A DNA stretch of 64,000 nt from Stomoxys calcitrans (taxonomy: Eukaryota; Arthropoda; Insecta; Diptera; Muscidae), in assembly GCF_963082655.1 (NCBI RefSeq), contig NC_081552.1:53049947-53113946 (forward strand). The letters run 5' to 3'. The position numbers and the translations under genes are program-made. The notes beneath the pieces are model-generated. The model saw nothing but the letters and a program-made list of their open reading frames with translations. It made no database searches and was not told the DNA's origin. Positions 1 to 13,479 of the stretch are shown here, in pieces. Positions within the stretch are counted from its first letter, which is position 1. The number at the start of each line of letters is the position of its first letter.

Positions 1-591
1 TGGCCTTCATTGATGAAAAGAAGTGAGAAAATGTTTGCTTTTGTGTTGTTAGTAAATATTGAAATGGGAAAATAATCGAAGACTCAAACAATACTGATGT
101 GGATGAATGTGTAGAGCGTCTGTGTCCAATTGGATGCTCCGGAGTGTTTGGAAAAATCGAATTTTTTCAATAATTTTATCTTTCATTTTCAATGCTCTTT
201 AGATCATATTTTACCTGTGGGAAGTTGAAAGTGGACTAATACAATGTATAAACAATTTCGTAGCTATAAAAAAATTGATCAACTAGCAACGAGCATATTA
301 TTCTTTAGTGCCATAGAAAGTTCAACATTTCCAAAATTCAGTACATTTAAACTTTTCTTGAGGTTAAAAATTTTTTGAGTGTAGAAACACAATTATTTTT
401 GTAGTATGATTATTAAAAATATTGTATTTATAATAAAAAAATTTAATTTGCATAACAATTAAAATTTGCATTAGAAAATTTTTATGAAAAACAAAACACT
501 TTCTTAATAATTAAAATTTCATAAAAATTCAAATTTTCATAAACTTTATTTTTTTTGTTTCGTTGGTGACCTTTATTAATTACTAGCTAGA

Positions 592-1826
592 CAGGGCCCT
601 GGGGGTATACTAATCTAGTCATTCCGTTTGTAACACCTCGAAATATTGCGACCCCATAAAGTATACATATTCTGGATTGTCTCGTCATTCTGAGTCGATC
701 TAGACATGTTCGTCCGTCTGTCGAAATCACGATAGCAGTCGAACGATTAAAGGTAGGTGCTTGCAATTTTGCATAGATGCTTGATGTAAGTCGTTGGGAT
801 TGCAAATTGATGTAAGTCGTTGGGATTGCAAATAGGCCATATCGGTTCAGATTTGGATATAGCCAGATATAGGTCCCATATAAACCGATCACCGGATTTG
901 TCTTCTTGAGCCCTTAAAGCCTCAATTTTCATCGCATTTGGCCGAAATTCGGATCAAAGAGTTGAGTTATGATTTCCAACATCCATGTAAAATTTGAAAC
1001 AGTCTAAAACAGGTATAGCCCCCATATAAACCGATCCTTCGAATTGAATTCTTGAGTCCCTAGAAGCCTCAATTTTCATCCGATTTGGCTTAAATTTGGA
1101 ACAAAGACTTGTGTTATGACTTCCAACATCCATGTCAAGTATAATGCAGATCGGTCTGTAAACTGATATAGCCCCCATAAAAACCAAACCCCAGATTTTA
1201 ATTCTTGAGCCCTTAAAAGCCTCAATTTCCATCCGATTTGACTTGTAACATCTGTGCCAGATATGATCCGAATCGGTCTATAAATAGATATATAATTCTT
1301 GAGCCCCTAGGCGCTCAATTATCATCTGATTTGGCTGAAATTTGGAACAAAGACTTGTGTTATGACTTTTAACATCCATGCCAACTATGATTCGAATCGG
1401 TATATAAACAGATATAGGCCCTTCTTGAGCCCTTCGAAGCCTCAATTTTCATACCAATTGGGCTAAAATTTAGAACAAAGACTTGGATTATGACTTCCAA
1501 CTTACATGCCATGTATGTTCTGAATAGGTCTATAAACAGATATAGCTCCCATATAAACCGATTCCCGTATTTGAATTTTTCAGTCCTTAGAAGCCTACAT
1601 TTTTACCTGATTTGGCTGAAATTTGGTCCAAAACCCTATCTTATGACTTACAACATCCATGCCAAGTTTTATCCGAATCGGTCAATATGGTGATATAGGC
1701 CCTCTAAGTACCGATATCACGTTATGACTTCGTGAGAACAATATAATTCTAATGCAAACTCAGTTAATAAGTGTATATTTTCAGCGGAATCCATGATGGT
1801 GTGTACATATGATTCGGCCCGACAGA
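592..1826 (-). repeat. Dispersed element with TATACCC-type ends and internal ~150-bp array
   Basis: The left end reads GGGGGTATACTAATCTAGTC then CATTCCGTTTGTAACACCTC; the right end reads CATGATGGTGTGTACATATG then TTCGGCCCGACAGAACTT. The same two ends bound the copy at 60500-61548 in the opposite orientation. Inside are about six imperfect units of about 150 bp marked by GCCTCAATTTTCATCCGATT (near 918, 1067, 1217, 1312, 1438 and 1590). No open protein is supported. Class unknown. Confidence 0.75.
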
Positions 1827-1831
1827 ACTTA

Positions 1832-2435
1832 ATATCACAAAATTTTAATTTTCATAAAAATTGAAATTTTCATAAAAATTTATATTTTCATAAAAATTCA
1901 AATGTCCATAAATTTTAAAATTTTAATAAAATTAAAATGTTCATAAGAATTAAATTTTTCATTAAAATTAAAATTTTAATAAAAATTTCAATTTTAATAA
2001 AAATTTCAATTTTAATAAAAATTTTAATTTTAATAAAAATTAAAATTTTCATAAAAATTTTAATTTTCATAAAAACTAAAATTTTCATAAAAAATTAATT
2101 TTTATAAAAAATTAAATTTTCATAAAAAATTAAGTTTTCATATAAACCAAAATTTTTATAAAAACTAAAATTTTCATATAATTTAAAATTTTTATAAAAA
2201 TTACGATTTTTATAAAATTATTACAGTTTCATTACAATTAAAGTTTCATAATAAAAATTTAAATGTTTATAAAAATTAAAAATTTCATAAAAATTAAAAT
2301 TTTCAGAAAAATTTTAATTTTCAGAAAAATTAAAATTTTCAGAAAAATTAAAATTTTCAGAAAATTATTAAGTTTCATAACAATTAAAACATTAAAAAAT
2401 TAAAATTTTCATAAAAATTAATATTTTTTATAAAA
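1832..2435. repeat. AT-rich short tandem repeat, unit about 17-18 bp
   Basis: Dozens of degenerate copies of TAAAATTTTCATAAAAAT and variants. The same unit occurs on the other side of the neighbouring element (about 440-560), so that element probably landed inside the array. Confidence 0.85.
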
Positions 2436-3950
2436 TATATATTTAATATCTTGTCGCTTGGGCATAGTTTTTAATAATTGTTGTAATTTTTCTTTTAAAG
2501 AATAAAAGAACCAAATTTGTTCATTTTGAAAATGCTAAATTAGAACCTGCACCCCTTCTTTTATTTGTCAATAGTGTTGTCAATAGCGTTATGCAGTTGG
2601 TCAACTGTTGACTGTTTGCTAATCATGTCAATGACTTATTTGTTGACATCTGTCTGTGGTGTTGTTCAGAATGCAATGCTTGTGCATTTTTAAGCAAAAC
2701 AAAGTAAGAACAGCAAAAAAAAAACCCAAAACCCCATAGATTAGGCACCAACAATGGACTGGTTGGCTAAAGAACAATCAACGACAGACCCAACCCTTCA
2801 CCAACAAAATCCACATCGGAAGTCAATTGATTAGTGTGTAATTGCATATAAACAACAACAAAACTTAAAACAAGACAACGGTTGATAATGCATGTCATGG
2901 AACGCTTGCTTTATTCTTTCGTGGCAAACTCGATGAATTTCAGACTTTTGTTTTTGATTATCAAAATCAAAGAGAACAGAGAAGCACAACAAAGAGATCG
3001 TCTTTTCCTTCATATGTACATATATCCCCATCATATCTTCTTTGTTTGGGGGAATATTGTTGTTTGTATTAAATATACAAAACAAATCCATCAAAGTTTC
3101 ATGCAAAGTGAACCAAAAATGGACCCAAACACACATCTGTCAAGTGTGTGAGAAACAACAAGTGTTTCGTCAAATATCAGCGTGAGAAAGATAGCAAGAA
3201 AAAGAGAGGGCAAGGTTATCACCAGAGCAAAACCAGCAAAAAAAAAAGAAGGGAGCGAGAGTCTGCCAATATGTTACTCAATAAACCGAGTTTTCAAATC
3301 AACATTCGATTTGTTGTTTTGCCTTTATTGAAAGGTATATATGGGGGTTTACATCATGTAAATGAAATGATAAGCGCGGAGATATTATTGTATACTGATT
3401 GGTAAATACTGACGCAAATGTAATCGTCAGTATTTACCGTTCAAAAAGCTTTCCAGAAAATAAATCACTTTTTAATTGAAGCTTCGAGGGGGTTAAAGTC
3501 AAAATGTAATAATTATTAATAACCTATCTGAAATCTATTTGGGGAGTGTGTTAAAGGTAATTAAGGTTGATCAAAATTAAATCGAAGAATTTGTGGTTTT
3601 ATTTGTCGATATAGTCAAATTTTAACCGATTTAAATCCCAAAACCTACAGCATAAGAAGTATTTGTGCAAATTTCTAGGGAATACCTCGAGAGAAAAATT
3701 GATACCAATCTCGCAGAAGCAGCCCCGTTTGCCACCAAAACATCTTCGTATGGTTCATGATATATACATATACACATGCTCTACACATGCTATCACTTGC
3801 GGCACAGATTTTAAATTAGTGAGTTCGTAGTCCTATGTGTCCCGTTATGATACCGAAAGCTATACTGACCTCCTTCTTACTTCCTTTCAGTAACATTTTA
3901 GGATTATTTAAGGATGTTTACGGCAGAATTCAAACCCAGACGATGTTTTT
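2436..3950. other. No gene recognised
   Basis: Ordinary AT-rich spacer. Short open frames on both strands around 2830-3400 have low-complexity Lys/Ser-rich or mirrored composition and no recognisable motif. 3630-3690 resembles the flank of the TATACCC element seen at 53400-53460. Confidence 0.5.
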
Positions 3951-3952
3951 GT

Positions 3953-4018
3953 TGTAGCAGTGTGTTGTGTCTCATCCATTCGTTCGCTGGGTTCTGTTAA
4001 GTATCCAGACTAAGGAAC
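3953..4018 (+). repeat. Short dispersed repeat (TGTAGCAGTGTGTTGT family), fragment
   Basis: TTGTAGCAGTGTGTTGTGTC begins a repeat also present at 21790-21897 (-), 46860-46960 (-), 51530-51650 (+) and 59370-59475 (+). Full copies end in GTACATACAACCGGCTGCCA. It often lies inside other repeats. Confidence 0.55.
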
Positions 4019-4019
4019 T

Positions 4020-4625
4020 TTTGACTAAGTTGGTCCAAAGACGGTCCTACTCCTGACCTTTTCATATATTGCAGTATCATGCTTGCAAGATATATAAGGG
4101 CTGTGACACCAAGGTTTTTGAAATATTCGGTGGTCGAAATTCTTACGCTTTTCACTATTACATTCAACTACTTTCCAGAGGTCCAGAGCCACGAGGACCG
4201 CCCTATCGCATGGTCTGACTTGATTTAAACCACGGTTAATATGTGTGATGAGGTGATGGCGTACAGAATAGTCGTCGTGCTATGCAATATACCGAATCCA
4301 TATTGGTGCTCAGCAAATGGAAATTCTCCAACTAGGCTCAGCCGGAGAAGTACCTAAATCGTCTTGGTTACTGGCGAGTGAAGGAAGATCGTTCTGTACG
4401 AATTTGCTCTTCTCAGATGCTTTCCTAGTTTCAGTAGCGGGTCCATTTTCCAAACATAGGAAACTATGGCAGCGCTCATCGACAGGTTAATAAATTGTGT
4501 CATGTACTTGAGCCCGGTACATCCAAATACTTGAGCATCAGTGTAGAAATACATTCAAGACCTAGGGCTTTGGACGACTTGGCGCTGCGGATGACATTTA
4601 TAACTTCGTCCACGCAAATTATGAT
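4020..4625 (-). pseudogene. Non-LTR retrotransposon reverse transcriptase fossil (Jockey/R1-like)
   Basis: On the - strand 4354-4554 reads QFINLSMSAAIVSYVWKMDP, a typical RT segment before the palm domain, followed by PLLKLGKHL and SYRTIFLHSPVTKTI (usual form SYRPISLLSPVAKT). Further on, 4150-4220 gives RPCDRAVLVALDLWK, close to the palm A motif (ALDLSKAFDT). Stops and frameshifts interrupt it throughout. Inactive. Confidence 0.72.
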
Positions 4626-4883
4626 GGTTGTTCATCGGGTCGGAGAATACGAATACGACGAATGGCTCTCCTCTTTTCCTTTTCACTTTGGCGCTCAACG
4701 TCATAAACGCATATGCTTTGCGAATACAACGGAAGAAAAAAATTTATGCAAAACGTGCTGTTGTCGAGCTAAGCAAATTTAATCTAAAGATGATTTATTT
4801 TCCAACTTTTTAAGGAAACATTTCCTTTGGTGAAAGATATTTTCTTTGATATAAAGGATTAATAATAAGTAGTTTAATAGATA

Positions 4884-5444
4884 AAGGGTGATTTTTTAAG
4901 AACTATGAGAAAGTTTTTCAAAAAAAAGCATAAAATCGAAAAATTCGTGAAATCTTTATTTGAATCGATAGTACGGTCCATATAATTTAATGTTCGAAGA
5001 TTATTTCATGCAAATGTTGACCGTGACTGCGCCTCAAACATTTCGGTCGGTATCTCACGAATAAATGCTTCAATGTTGTATTCCAATGCATCAATTGAAG
5101 CGAGCTTGTCTACATAGACATGAACTTTAACATAGCCCCACAAAAAATAATCTAAAATCAAGCTCTTTCATTTTGGGCAAAAAAAAAATTGGACATCATA
5201 TCACGATAATGCTCACCATTCCCAGTTACGTTACGATTCGCATCATCTTTGAAGAAGTATGGTCCAATGATGCCACCAGCCCATAAACCGCACCAAACAG
5301 TGACTTTCTGAACGCATTGGTAGCTCTTGCCATGCTTCTGGCTGATCTTCACTCCAAAATCGACAATTCTGCTTATTTACGTTCCCATTGAGTCAAAAAT
5401 AAAACCAGTGTTGCCAAAAAGATAATAGCTAAGAAATCCCCCTT
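4884..5444 (-). mobile_element. mariner-like element, internally deleted copy A
   Basis: Starts TA|AAGGGTGATTTTTTAAGAA and ends ATCCCCC(T)T|TA, the ends of a family with four more copies here. The - strand carries transposase pieces (QKHGKSYQCVQKVTVWCGLW, AGGIIGPYFFKDDANRNVT) with a large deletion between the C-terminal end and the catalytic region. Broken. Confidence 0.8.
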
Positions 5445-8230
5445 TACTTAATTTTGCGTCTTATTATTAAAGAAAAAAAATTTAAAACGAAGGTCAAAAT
5501 ATCGTTATGAAATTGACTTTGGGACAAGACAACAGTGTACCTTAATTAAAGACGAAAAATAGCCTAAGAAATAGGAGTATCTTCAAATGTTTAGTTTTTT
5601 AGGTTAAGATGCAAAGATTAATAAAAGAATTTTCAAAAAATAATAATTAGACAGTCATCGGTGTAGTCAAATAAGAATTAATCAGCGATCGAAATTCGGA
5701 ATGGGTGGTCATGTCCGTTAGTAAATAGGAAATAATATTTAAAGATAACAAATTTATTTTAAAGTTTTGGTTTTTGGCTCGTTTTCATTGCTAAAATCCT
5801 ACATATAATTTGAAGTTTAGGGCCAACTTTTTTTCGTGTGGCTTTATTCTTTGGATTATTATTATAATTTTGTCAAACAGACTGTAGGATAATCCTAAAT
5901 CGAATTATAATGCATAGAAAATCAAACATGAATAGTGCATATTGATAAAGTGTGTGTGTCTATTATGGTGGGTATAAAAAATAATTATTAATTTCCTTAA
6001 CATGGAATCGCCCATATTAATTTGTTTTCATAAAGAAAAACAAGTTTTTTCCATTACACTTATACATACATATGTATGTATAAACAAATGAAATGTAAAA
6101 AGAGAGGCAGAGAGCAAAGACAACCGAACAGCAATCAGAAACCGCGCAAATGATATGAATACAGTTTTGTTTTAACTTTAGCCAACAGCGGTAATAAACA
6201 CTGGCGGCGGTGCGCGTAAATTTGCCGAACACAAAAAAAGAGCCGACTTAACGAAATCATCTCCTCATACTCTCGATAACCACATAAAAAGCCACAAAGA
6301 AGAAAAGCATGCAACAAAGAAGAAAATTGCAAAATAAATTTTATAAAAATTAATGAAAAAAATAAACATATGTGATTACAAAATAAATTTTGCTATCGAA
6401 AAACAAGCAAAAGTAACAAAGAAAATCAATAATTGAATAAAATTATATACCTACAGCAAAAAATCAATGAATGCAATTCTCCTCGGGTCATACAAGTAAA
6501 ATAAATCAAACTTCGTTTTAATTGTGTGTGGATTTTTTTTTTTACATTTCTGATTGGAAAATGTTGTACTTTACCCCATTCATAAACATAGAAACCCGTA
6601 TTAAAGGTCAATAAAACATCACGAGGAGCTATGGGGGAAAATCAACAAACCAGAAGTAACAAAGCAAAAAATAAATTCTACACGCAAAATTATTCAACAT
6701 TCGATTTCAAGCGAAAATAATTTAAAGAACAACTCAAGGCTATGTTTACTATGTAAATGTATGTGGATGACGCTATCGGACCATTTCAAAAAAAAAACAT
6801 ATCCTTTCTCCGTGGCACGCACTTTGCCGGTTTCATGAATTCAATGAATATTTGAAAAAGGCGAAGAGTGTCAAACATTCAGAAAAAAACTTCATGAATA
6901 ATCAATGGAATTGATGACAACAAAACAAATCCGAGAATAATGCAAAAAATATTCAGAATTAAATACTACTAACTTGAATCAGGGTACACTGACTTAAATG
7001 AAAGCGAAAAAAATATTGGATACACACAGTCTGCGTCAAGCGGTATTGTTTTTTATTTGCAGTCTTGGAATATATTTAAAATGCAATAGTTTTAATCCAC
7101 AAGTTGAACAAGTGCATTAAAATAAACTGAGAAGACGTTCTAAATCATAGGCAATAAATTTAACAAAGTATAAATAATGCTAAATAACCTATCCCACGTT
7201 CTCTAAACACTTGAATACAATGCAAATTTAAAGAGAGAAGTTAGAATTTACTGTTATTTGTGGCACAACAATGATCTCAGTGGAATCTTAATGTATAAAA
7301 GTCCCATTAAGATTCCATATGAATGACTTTACAAATATGAATGACTTGACAAATAAAACATGGTCTTATATACATTTTTTAAAAATTCATGTAAATGAAA
7401 TGAAGGGGAAAAGCTGAAGGTGGTATTGACGATATGTATTCTCATATGTATTTTCAAATGTGGCGAAACTAAAAATGGAATTTAGAAAGAGAAATTCTTT
7501 CGGGTTCTTATTCTTTTGAATTCTATTTACATGTAAACAGTGTCTACTAGACACATGTGTATTAAAAAAAGTATAATACATATGGGAATACATGCCGATT
7601 AGAGCGCGCTCTATTACTTTTACCAAACGAAAACATATCAATGACTATAGACTATACTAAAAAATGAAGAGACGCCATAAACCAATCGTAACTCTATCGC
7701 ACATTCTATTAAATGCATAAATAGGTCTAAATAGGAGAAGAGATTATTTTGGTTACCTATACTGTCATTTGTATCACAGCATATCTTTATGGGTCGTTTA
7801 TACGTTAAGATCGAAAGCAAGTATATGAATATAAAATTAGAGGAATTAGATGAAACTGCCACGCAGAACTAGTGGTTTAGGCTTTTAATTATTTTAACTC
7901 GTGCAATTTAAATTTAACTTTAAAAATAGTAGTCTTCTTTGGAGTAAAAAACAAAATGAATAAATCAAAAATTGACTACCATACATTTTTGCAAACATAA
8001 TTTCTTTTTGTTTCCCTTTCCCACGATAATACAAACAAGCATATTAATGTCAAAATTTAGTTTAGCAAAATTGCAAACAGTTGTGACATTTCGATACAAA
8101 GTCAACACCACAATTTGGTTATTCTTATTTATATTTATTTATGGCTATTTTAAATTAAATGTTATGTTGTTGTTTACTTGGTCACTAGAAAAAAAATAAT
8201 AATAGTCAATCATACAAATATCGAAGAGAA
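5445..8230. other. No gene recognised
   Basis: AT-rich, low in repeats that I can name. Short open frames near 6020-6600 and 7390-7860 on the - strand are Phe/Tyr/Leu-rich without motifs. It could contain 5' UTR or regulatory sequence of the LRR gene, but nothing shows this. Confidence 0.4.
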
Positions 8231-8233
8231 ATA

Positions 8234-8891
8234 AAGGGTGATTTTTAAGAGCTTTAGGAAAGTTTTTCAAAACAAAAAAACACATAAATCGAATCGAATC
8301 GAATCGATAGTACAGACCATATAATTTAATGTTTGAAGATTATTTCATGCAAATGATGACCATGACTGCGCCATCCACTTTGTCCAATTTTGGCATACTC
8401 TTTCCAACATTTCGGTCAGTATCTCACAAATAAATGCTTCAATGTTGTCTTCCAATACGTCAATTTAAATGGGCTTGTATGTACAGACATGAGCTTTAAC
8501 ATAGGCCCACAAAAAATAGTCTAAAGGCGTTAAATCGCACGATCTAGGCGGCCAATTTATCGGTCCCGAAAGCGAAATAAAATGTTCATCGAACCCGCTT
8601 CACAATAAGTGCTGTGTGGCATGTGGCACCGTCTTGTTGAAACCACATGTCATGTAGGTCAAGCTGTTGCATGTTGGGCAAAAAAAACGTTGGATATCAT
8701 CTCACGGTAGCGCTCACGATGAACTTAACAGAGTACGCACTTTGATAATAAAATTCAATAATTTGCAAGCGTCGTTGGGTTTAAATTATAGATCAAACTG
8801 AAGATGTTTGACAGTGAAACAGAACACGAAACGTGCGTGAGCTGTTTAAACTAGTGTTGCCAAAAAAGTTAAGAGCTAAAAAATCACCCTT
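8234..8891 (-). mobile_element. mariner-like element, internally deleted copy B
   Basis: TA|AAGGGTGATTTTTAAGAGC to AAAATCACCCTT|TA, both TA duplications present. The - strand keeps the C-terminal third of the transposase (the stretch whose complement reads ATGATGACCATGACTGCGCC) and jumps to the 5' region, with stops. 658 bp against about 1.3 kb for an intact mariner. Confidence 0.82.
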
Positions 8892-9690
8892 TACAATGTG
8901 CCGGTGTAGACCATACCTTCTCTAACGACCTTGAAAGTTTTAAGCTAAGATGAGGGTTCGAATTGCTAATGATTAGTATCAGACTTAGGACTGTAACACA
9001 TAGATGGGCGCGAACTTGCTTGCTTTATTCACTAAGAAATTTGCTTATTAAAAACCCAACAAAATTAATTAAAGTGAGTAGCGATTAATGTCTGTCTGAC
9101 AAAATAAATACAACACTGTTCGACAAGGAAAACAACAATGCTGATAGACAGCGACTAAAGCAGTAGCAATTAAATGATAATATTCTAGGTTAAATATGAC
9201 AACAACTTTTCAAATGGGAAAAAAAAGCTTAACAATTAAATGATTAAAATCCCCCCTCCCTTCTTTTCCGCAAGCCAAAAAGGGCAGCAATAGTTGCTGG
9301 CTCATAACTAAAAAGAAACATAAGTTAACTGCCGCCTTGCCTCAGCTGATAAGATTATGAGGCGAAAAAGATTATCACTTGTGTAAAACACTCAGAAGCA
9401 AAAAAAAAAAGAACTGTTAAAAATCACTAACAAATCTAACATAAGAGCGAAATAAGAAGCAAGAGAGAGAGAGTAAATGCCATGAAGAAATTGATTTTTT
9501 AATAGTGTTGCCACAAGCAGATGGCTTAACACACTTAATGCATATTTAAAATTAATTTATAAAAAAATGTCGTTATTTTTAAAATTATCAAATATATTTT
9601 GCAGTTTTTGGGTAAATATCACAAACAAATATATTTTTTTTTTTTGTGTTAGTTGCCTTGAAGTCCGTATTTAGTTTGGTACAGATCGGA
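8892..9690. other. No gene recognised
   Basis: AT-rich, with a purine-rich stretch at 9360-9480. No motif or open frame worth a call. Confidence 0.4.
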
Positions 9691-9693
9691 TCA

Positions 9694-10720
9694 TATTGTG
9701 TAGCTGATACGAAGTGTTACCAACTAAAGAGAACAAATATGTTTGCAAGTATCTAAGTTTCAGAATCCATTCACTTTTGCTCGATATGACCATCTTTCGC
9801 CTTGACTATTGCTTCAGTCGGTAAAAATCAAGTTACAAGCTGCACGATTGTAATCTGTGGGTATTTGGCCCATACACGTACAATAATTTTCCTCAGCGCA
9901 TCCATACTGACATATATTGGGTTGCGGATTTTTTAAAAGAACGTAAATGCATTTATAATAAAACTTAGAATGAACTTTAATCAAATATACTTTTTTTACA
10001 CTTTTTTTCTAAAGCAAGCTAAAAGTAACAGCTGATAATTAACAGAAGAAAGAATGCAATTACAGAGTCACAAGCTGTGAAAAAATTGGTCAACACCGAC
10101 TATATGAAAAATCCGCAATTACTTTTTGGGCAACCCAATATTTTACCTTGCTCTCTAAAATGGCACCAATAGAAAAGTCCATCCGATTGGCATCTGGCGA
10201 TTTGGACAGCCACTGTGTGGACGAAATGAAGTGCGGAATATGATTTTTTATCCATTCTTGGTTTACACGAGCTTTATGAGGCGGCGCCGACCCTCGGCTT
10301 CAAAGCAGATTCCAAAATGTTTTCCCGATAATTAGTCGCCAGGCATAATGAAAACAATTGAAGAGCAGCCATCGGCGGCCACAGCTGCCCACACCATCAC
10401 TTGAAATGAAAATTACTTCGGGTGGCCGTTCGTAGGCTCAAATTTTCGAACGTGCGCTCGTTAAGTAAACACGACCATCTAGGGAGTTGCAAGTATTGCT
10501 TAATTTTTTTCATCAGAAAACACAATGTTCGGAACTCCAACTCCTTTTTTAACCGATTCGGAGCAATAGTAAGACAATAAATGGTCATATCAAGCAAAAG
10601 TGAAAAGAAGTTTGAAATACTTGCGAACATTTTTATCATTTGAATCAATAAAAACTACTTCCACACATGTGCTCATTTAAATTGGTAATACATCGTGTCA
10701 ACTATCCTATAGCTACTACG
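9694..10720 (-). pseudogene. Tc1/mariner-superfamily transposase fossil with a nested MITE
   Basis: The - strand, from about 10600 down, reads in changing frames CFLMKKIKQYLQL, SSDGVGSCGRRW (intact relatives: VMVWAAVAADG), PPHKARVNQEWIKNHIPHF, STQWLSKSPDARRMDFSIGA. That order (first Asp block, second Asp block, C-terminal block) is that of a Tc1-like DDE transposase. The ends (TGTGTAGCTGATACGAAGTG left, complement of CATCGTGTCAACTATCCTAT right) are degenerate inverted repeats. The MITE at 9917-10138 lies inside it. Confidence 0.75.
9917..10138. mobile_element. mariner-derived MITE, copy 1
   Basis: Flanked by TA on both sides. The right end is complete (TTACTTTTTGGGCAACCCAA); the left end lacks about 17 bp of the repeat (TTGGGTTGCGGATTTTTT). 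The interior is shared with the copies at 20720, 30451 and 47774 and its outer parts with the transposase-bearing element at 42035-42955. Confidence 0.88.
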
Positions 10721-13479
10721 GATTTAAAAATGTAGCATTTTTCAACAAATTGAGGACATGTCGCATTCACGCCCCAAATTCGGCCCTACTGAACTTAATA
10801 CGTTTTTCCCGATTTGTATGCTCATGGTTTTACGTTTAATCTTTTTTTCTTTTTAATTTATTTCATAGTTTTTGTACAAGTATAGCTACATATGGTAAGT
10901 GTACCAATAGTCAGCAGTTTAAGGATTTTGCCTTTTTCACATCCTACTTCCGGGTACAAATGTTCACCACAATTGAAATTTGGTTTTTACAATTCGAGAT
11001 TTTGTTTTAGATTTATTCACCAAAAATTTCAATTTGTTTTCATAATTTTGTAAAATTTGCAATTCTTAAAAAAGTTATTTTTCACCAGCGGTCGGCACCA
11101 TTTTCCAATGTTTGGCATGACATGTTCCTAAAGTCGGCATATAGTATTTTGGTAAAGAAAATTACTCATGCACCTATTTTAAACACACAGGTTTTATTTT
11201 ATTAACTCATATATATAAGTAAAGGAAAAGCAAAACAAAAATCTGAAACTCACCCAAGCCAAAAATTAGATGCCCACAACCAGATACATTTCTCATCTGG
11301 AAATCGGTATATATAAAAGCTACATTCAACCAAGATTTGGTGTGGACCGTATTAGGAAAGGATGCAGAAAGGTCAATACTCCCAATTATCCAAATTTTAG
11401 GGAAATCAGTTAAATAATAATCAATTTATGAGGGCAAGAAGTTCAATCGAGAAGTAGATCTATATAGAAGGTATATCCAATATGGTCCGATATAAATAAT
11501 ATTCGACGCCAAGTAAAGGGTATCATACCCATTTCTCTCTACAACGCATTTATTCAAAACTTTGCGAATCCAGCTTAAAAATTAACCTTTTATATGCTCA
11601 AAACCTTAAATTGCAAGATCGATCTATGTGGCAGATTTTTCAAAATCGGATACGATATAGACATTTTCGAATAAAAGGCATTTTCGAATAAAAAATATTC
11701 CTTTTCTAAGCTGAAGACAGTATAAAGGGGTTCTATAAAGATGTAATTCGAAAATGGGCCTCTCTAATCGAACTGAACCTCACACTGGCTAAAAAAAATA
11801 ATCTGTACCAAATTTCAGGTCTTAGTATTAAGAGGCTGCAGAGTGATTATATCAGTAAAGGGATATATTTTCGGACTTTCTCGCCAGGATACGAGCCTGG
11901 AGATTGAAATTCATAGGCGGTCAAATAACTCCTGTGCCACGGAGGCCTCCAGGTACAGGTTACTATTTCGACAAAGGTAGGCTACATCGGATAATATATT
12001 TATATATCTGAGTCATAAACCGATCTGGCAATTCGATTTCTGAAGGGCACAGAATAACCATTTTCCACTCAGTACTCAAATGGCGTCTACTGGAAAATCC
12101 GATTGTTGTATGGTCCCCAAATATTTTCTTAACTTATTAAGTCCATACTTCCACTAATTTTTCCTTAAGAACAGACACTTTCGCACTTGTTGATGGACAA
12201 CCTCTCACCAAAAGCGAATTTCTGCCGTAATCTGTAATCTCAGCTCAAAAATTTTTGTTTGCAAGGAGAGCCGAGAATATTATTGATGTTTTTTTTTTTT
12301 TTTGATAGTTTTTTAAATAAAAAGTTTTACATATTCTAGTAAACTGAGTTTAAAAAACAAAAGTGCCGACTACTGGTACATGCTGAAGTAACATATACGT
12401 ATATATTTTTGTAATAAATTTATTTTTTATTTAATTTCATAAAGTACCATAATACTTAAGAAAAAAAAATCAGTATGGCAACACTAAAATAAAGGAATTA
12501 TTATTATTACCCAAAGTACAATTTTTTTTACAGGCAGTGCTTTCAAATTGTTAAGTTACTTAGCAGACACATGTTAATGGCAAACTTAGATAAAGTTAAA
12601 AAAAAATGGACCCCTAATATTTTATTACAATGTTGTATTTAATTTAAACTACAATACAATTATGTAAATTCTCTTCTTAAGTTTGTTTGGCTTTGGTCTA
12701 TGGTTGACAGTATTATGTTAAGAGAGAAAGAGATTTCTCAGATAACATTTGTCAAAGGGAGGGAGAGTAGTTTCCGAATGAAGTAAGAACAAAATTATAA
12801 TAACTTTTAGATTATTTCTGTTAACAGAATTATGATTGCCTTGGGGTGTTAGTTGGTTATCAAGTCCATTTAGCTCTAATATTTCATTAGCCCCCCCATA
12901 AACAAATACTCACAGCACTAGGTCTCATGTCTATTTCTAAAAGTGTGAAGGAGGAGAGAAGAAATTAATTTGTTTTTTTTTTTTTCGCAGAGCTCTATTC
13001 ACTAAACATTGACATGGCTGTTGTTGTGCTGCCACCATATGCTGGTCAAAATACTCTCCAAAACACTGTTAGTTTAATGACAGCAGTCAAGCGGGCAGGT
13101 TATCCTCATAATAATTAATTAACAAACAAAAGAGCCACACACAACACGTGCACAACACTCAACTCAATTAAGGCAAATGTACCAGTTCCATCAATTGCGT
13201 TGACAAACAAAAATAAAAGAAAAAAAAAACAAATAAAATCATTCAAAAATCTTCGGCATTTCAAAAACAAACTACAAATAATCTGTGGAAACAAAATAGT
13301 GATTTTTAATTTAAAATAAATTTTGATTGCAGTGAAATGAATTTAATAAAGGAAAATATGTATAAATAAAGTGAAATAACATTTTCCAAAAAAGAAAAAA
13401 ACCATAAGAAAAGTATTCATCTAAGTTCTAACTAAGAAACAACAAGCTGCCTTCACCAGCCAGTCAGACCGGTTTGAGA
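10721..13479. other. No gene recognised; presumed upstream region of the LRR gene
   Basis: AT-rich. The stretch 10775-10830 resembles an end of the TATACCC element (ATTCGGCCCTACTGAACTTAA). 11280-12060 holds degenerate array-like sequence (GATCTATGTGGCAGATTTTT) related to it. 12985 has a TTTTCGCAG acceptor-like site that I cannot tie to an exon. The 5' UTR of the LRR gene should lie just before 13480. Confidence 0.4.
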
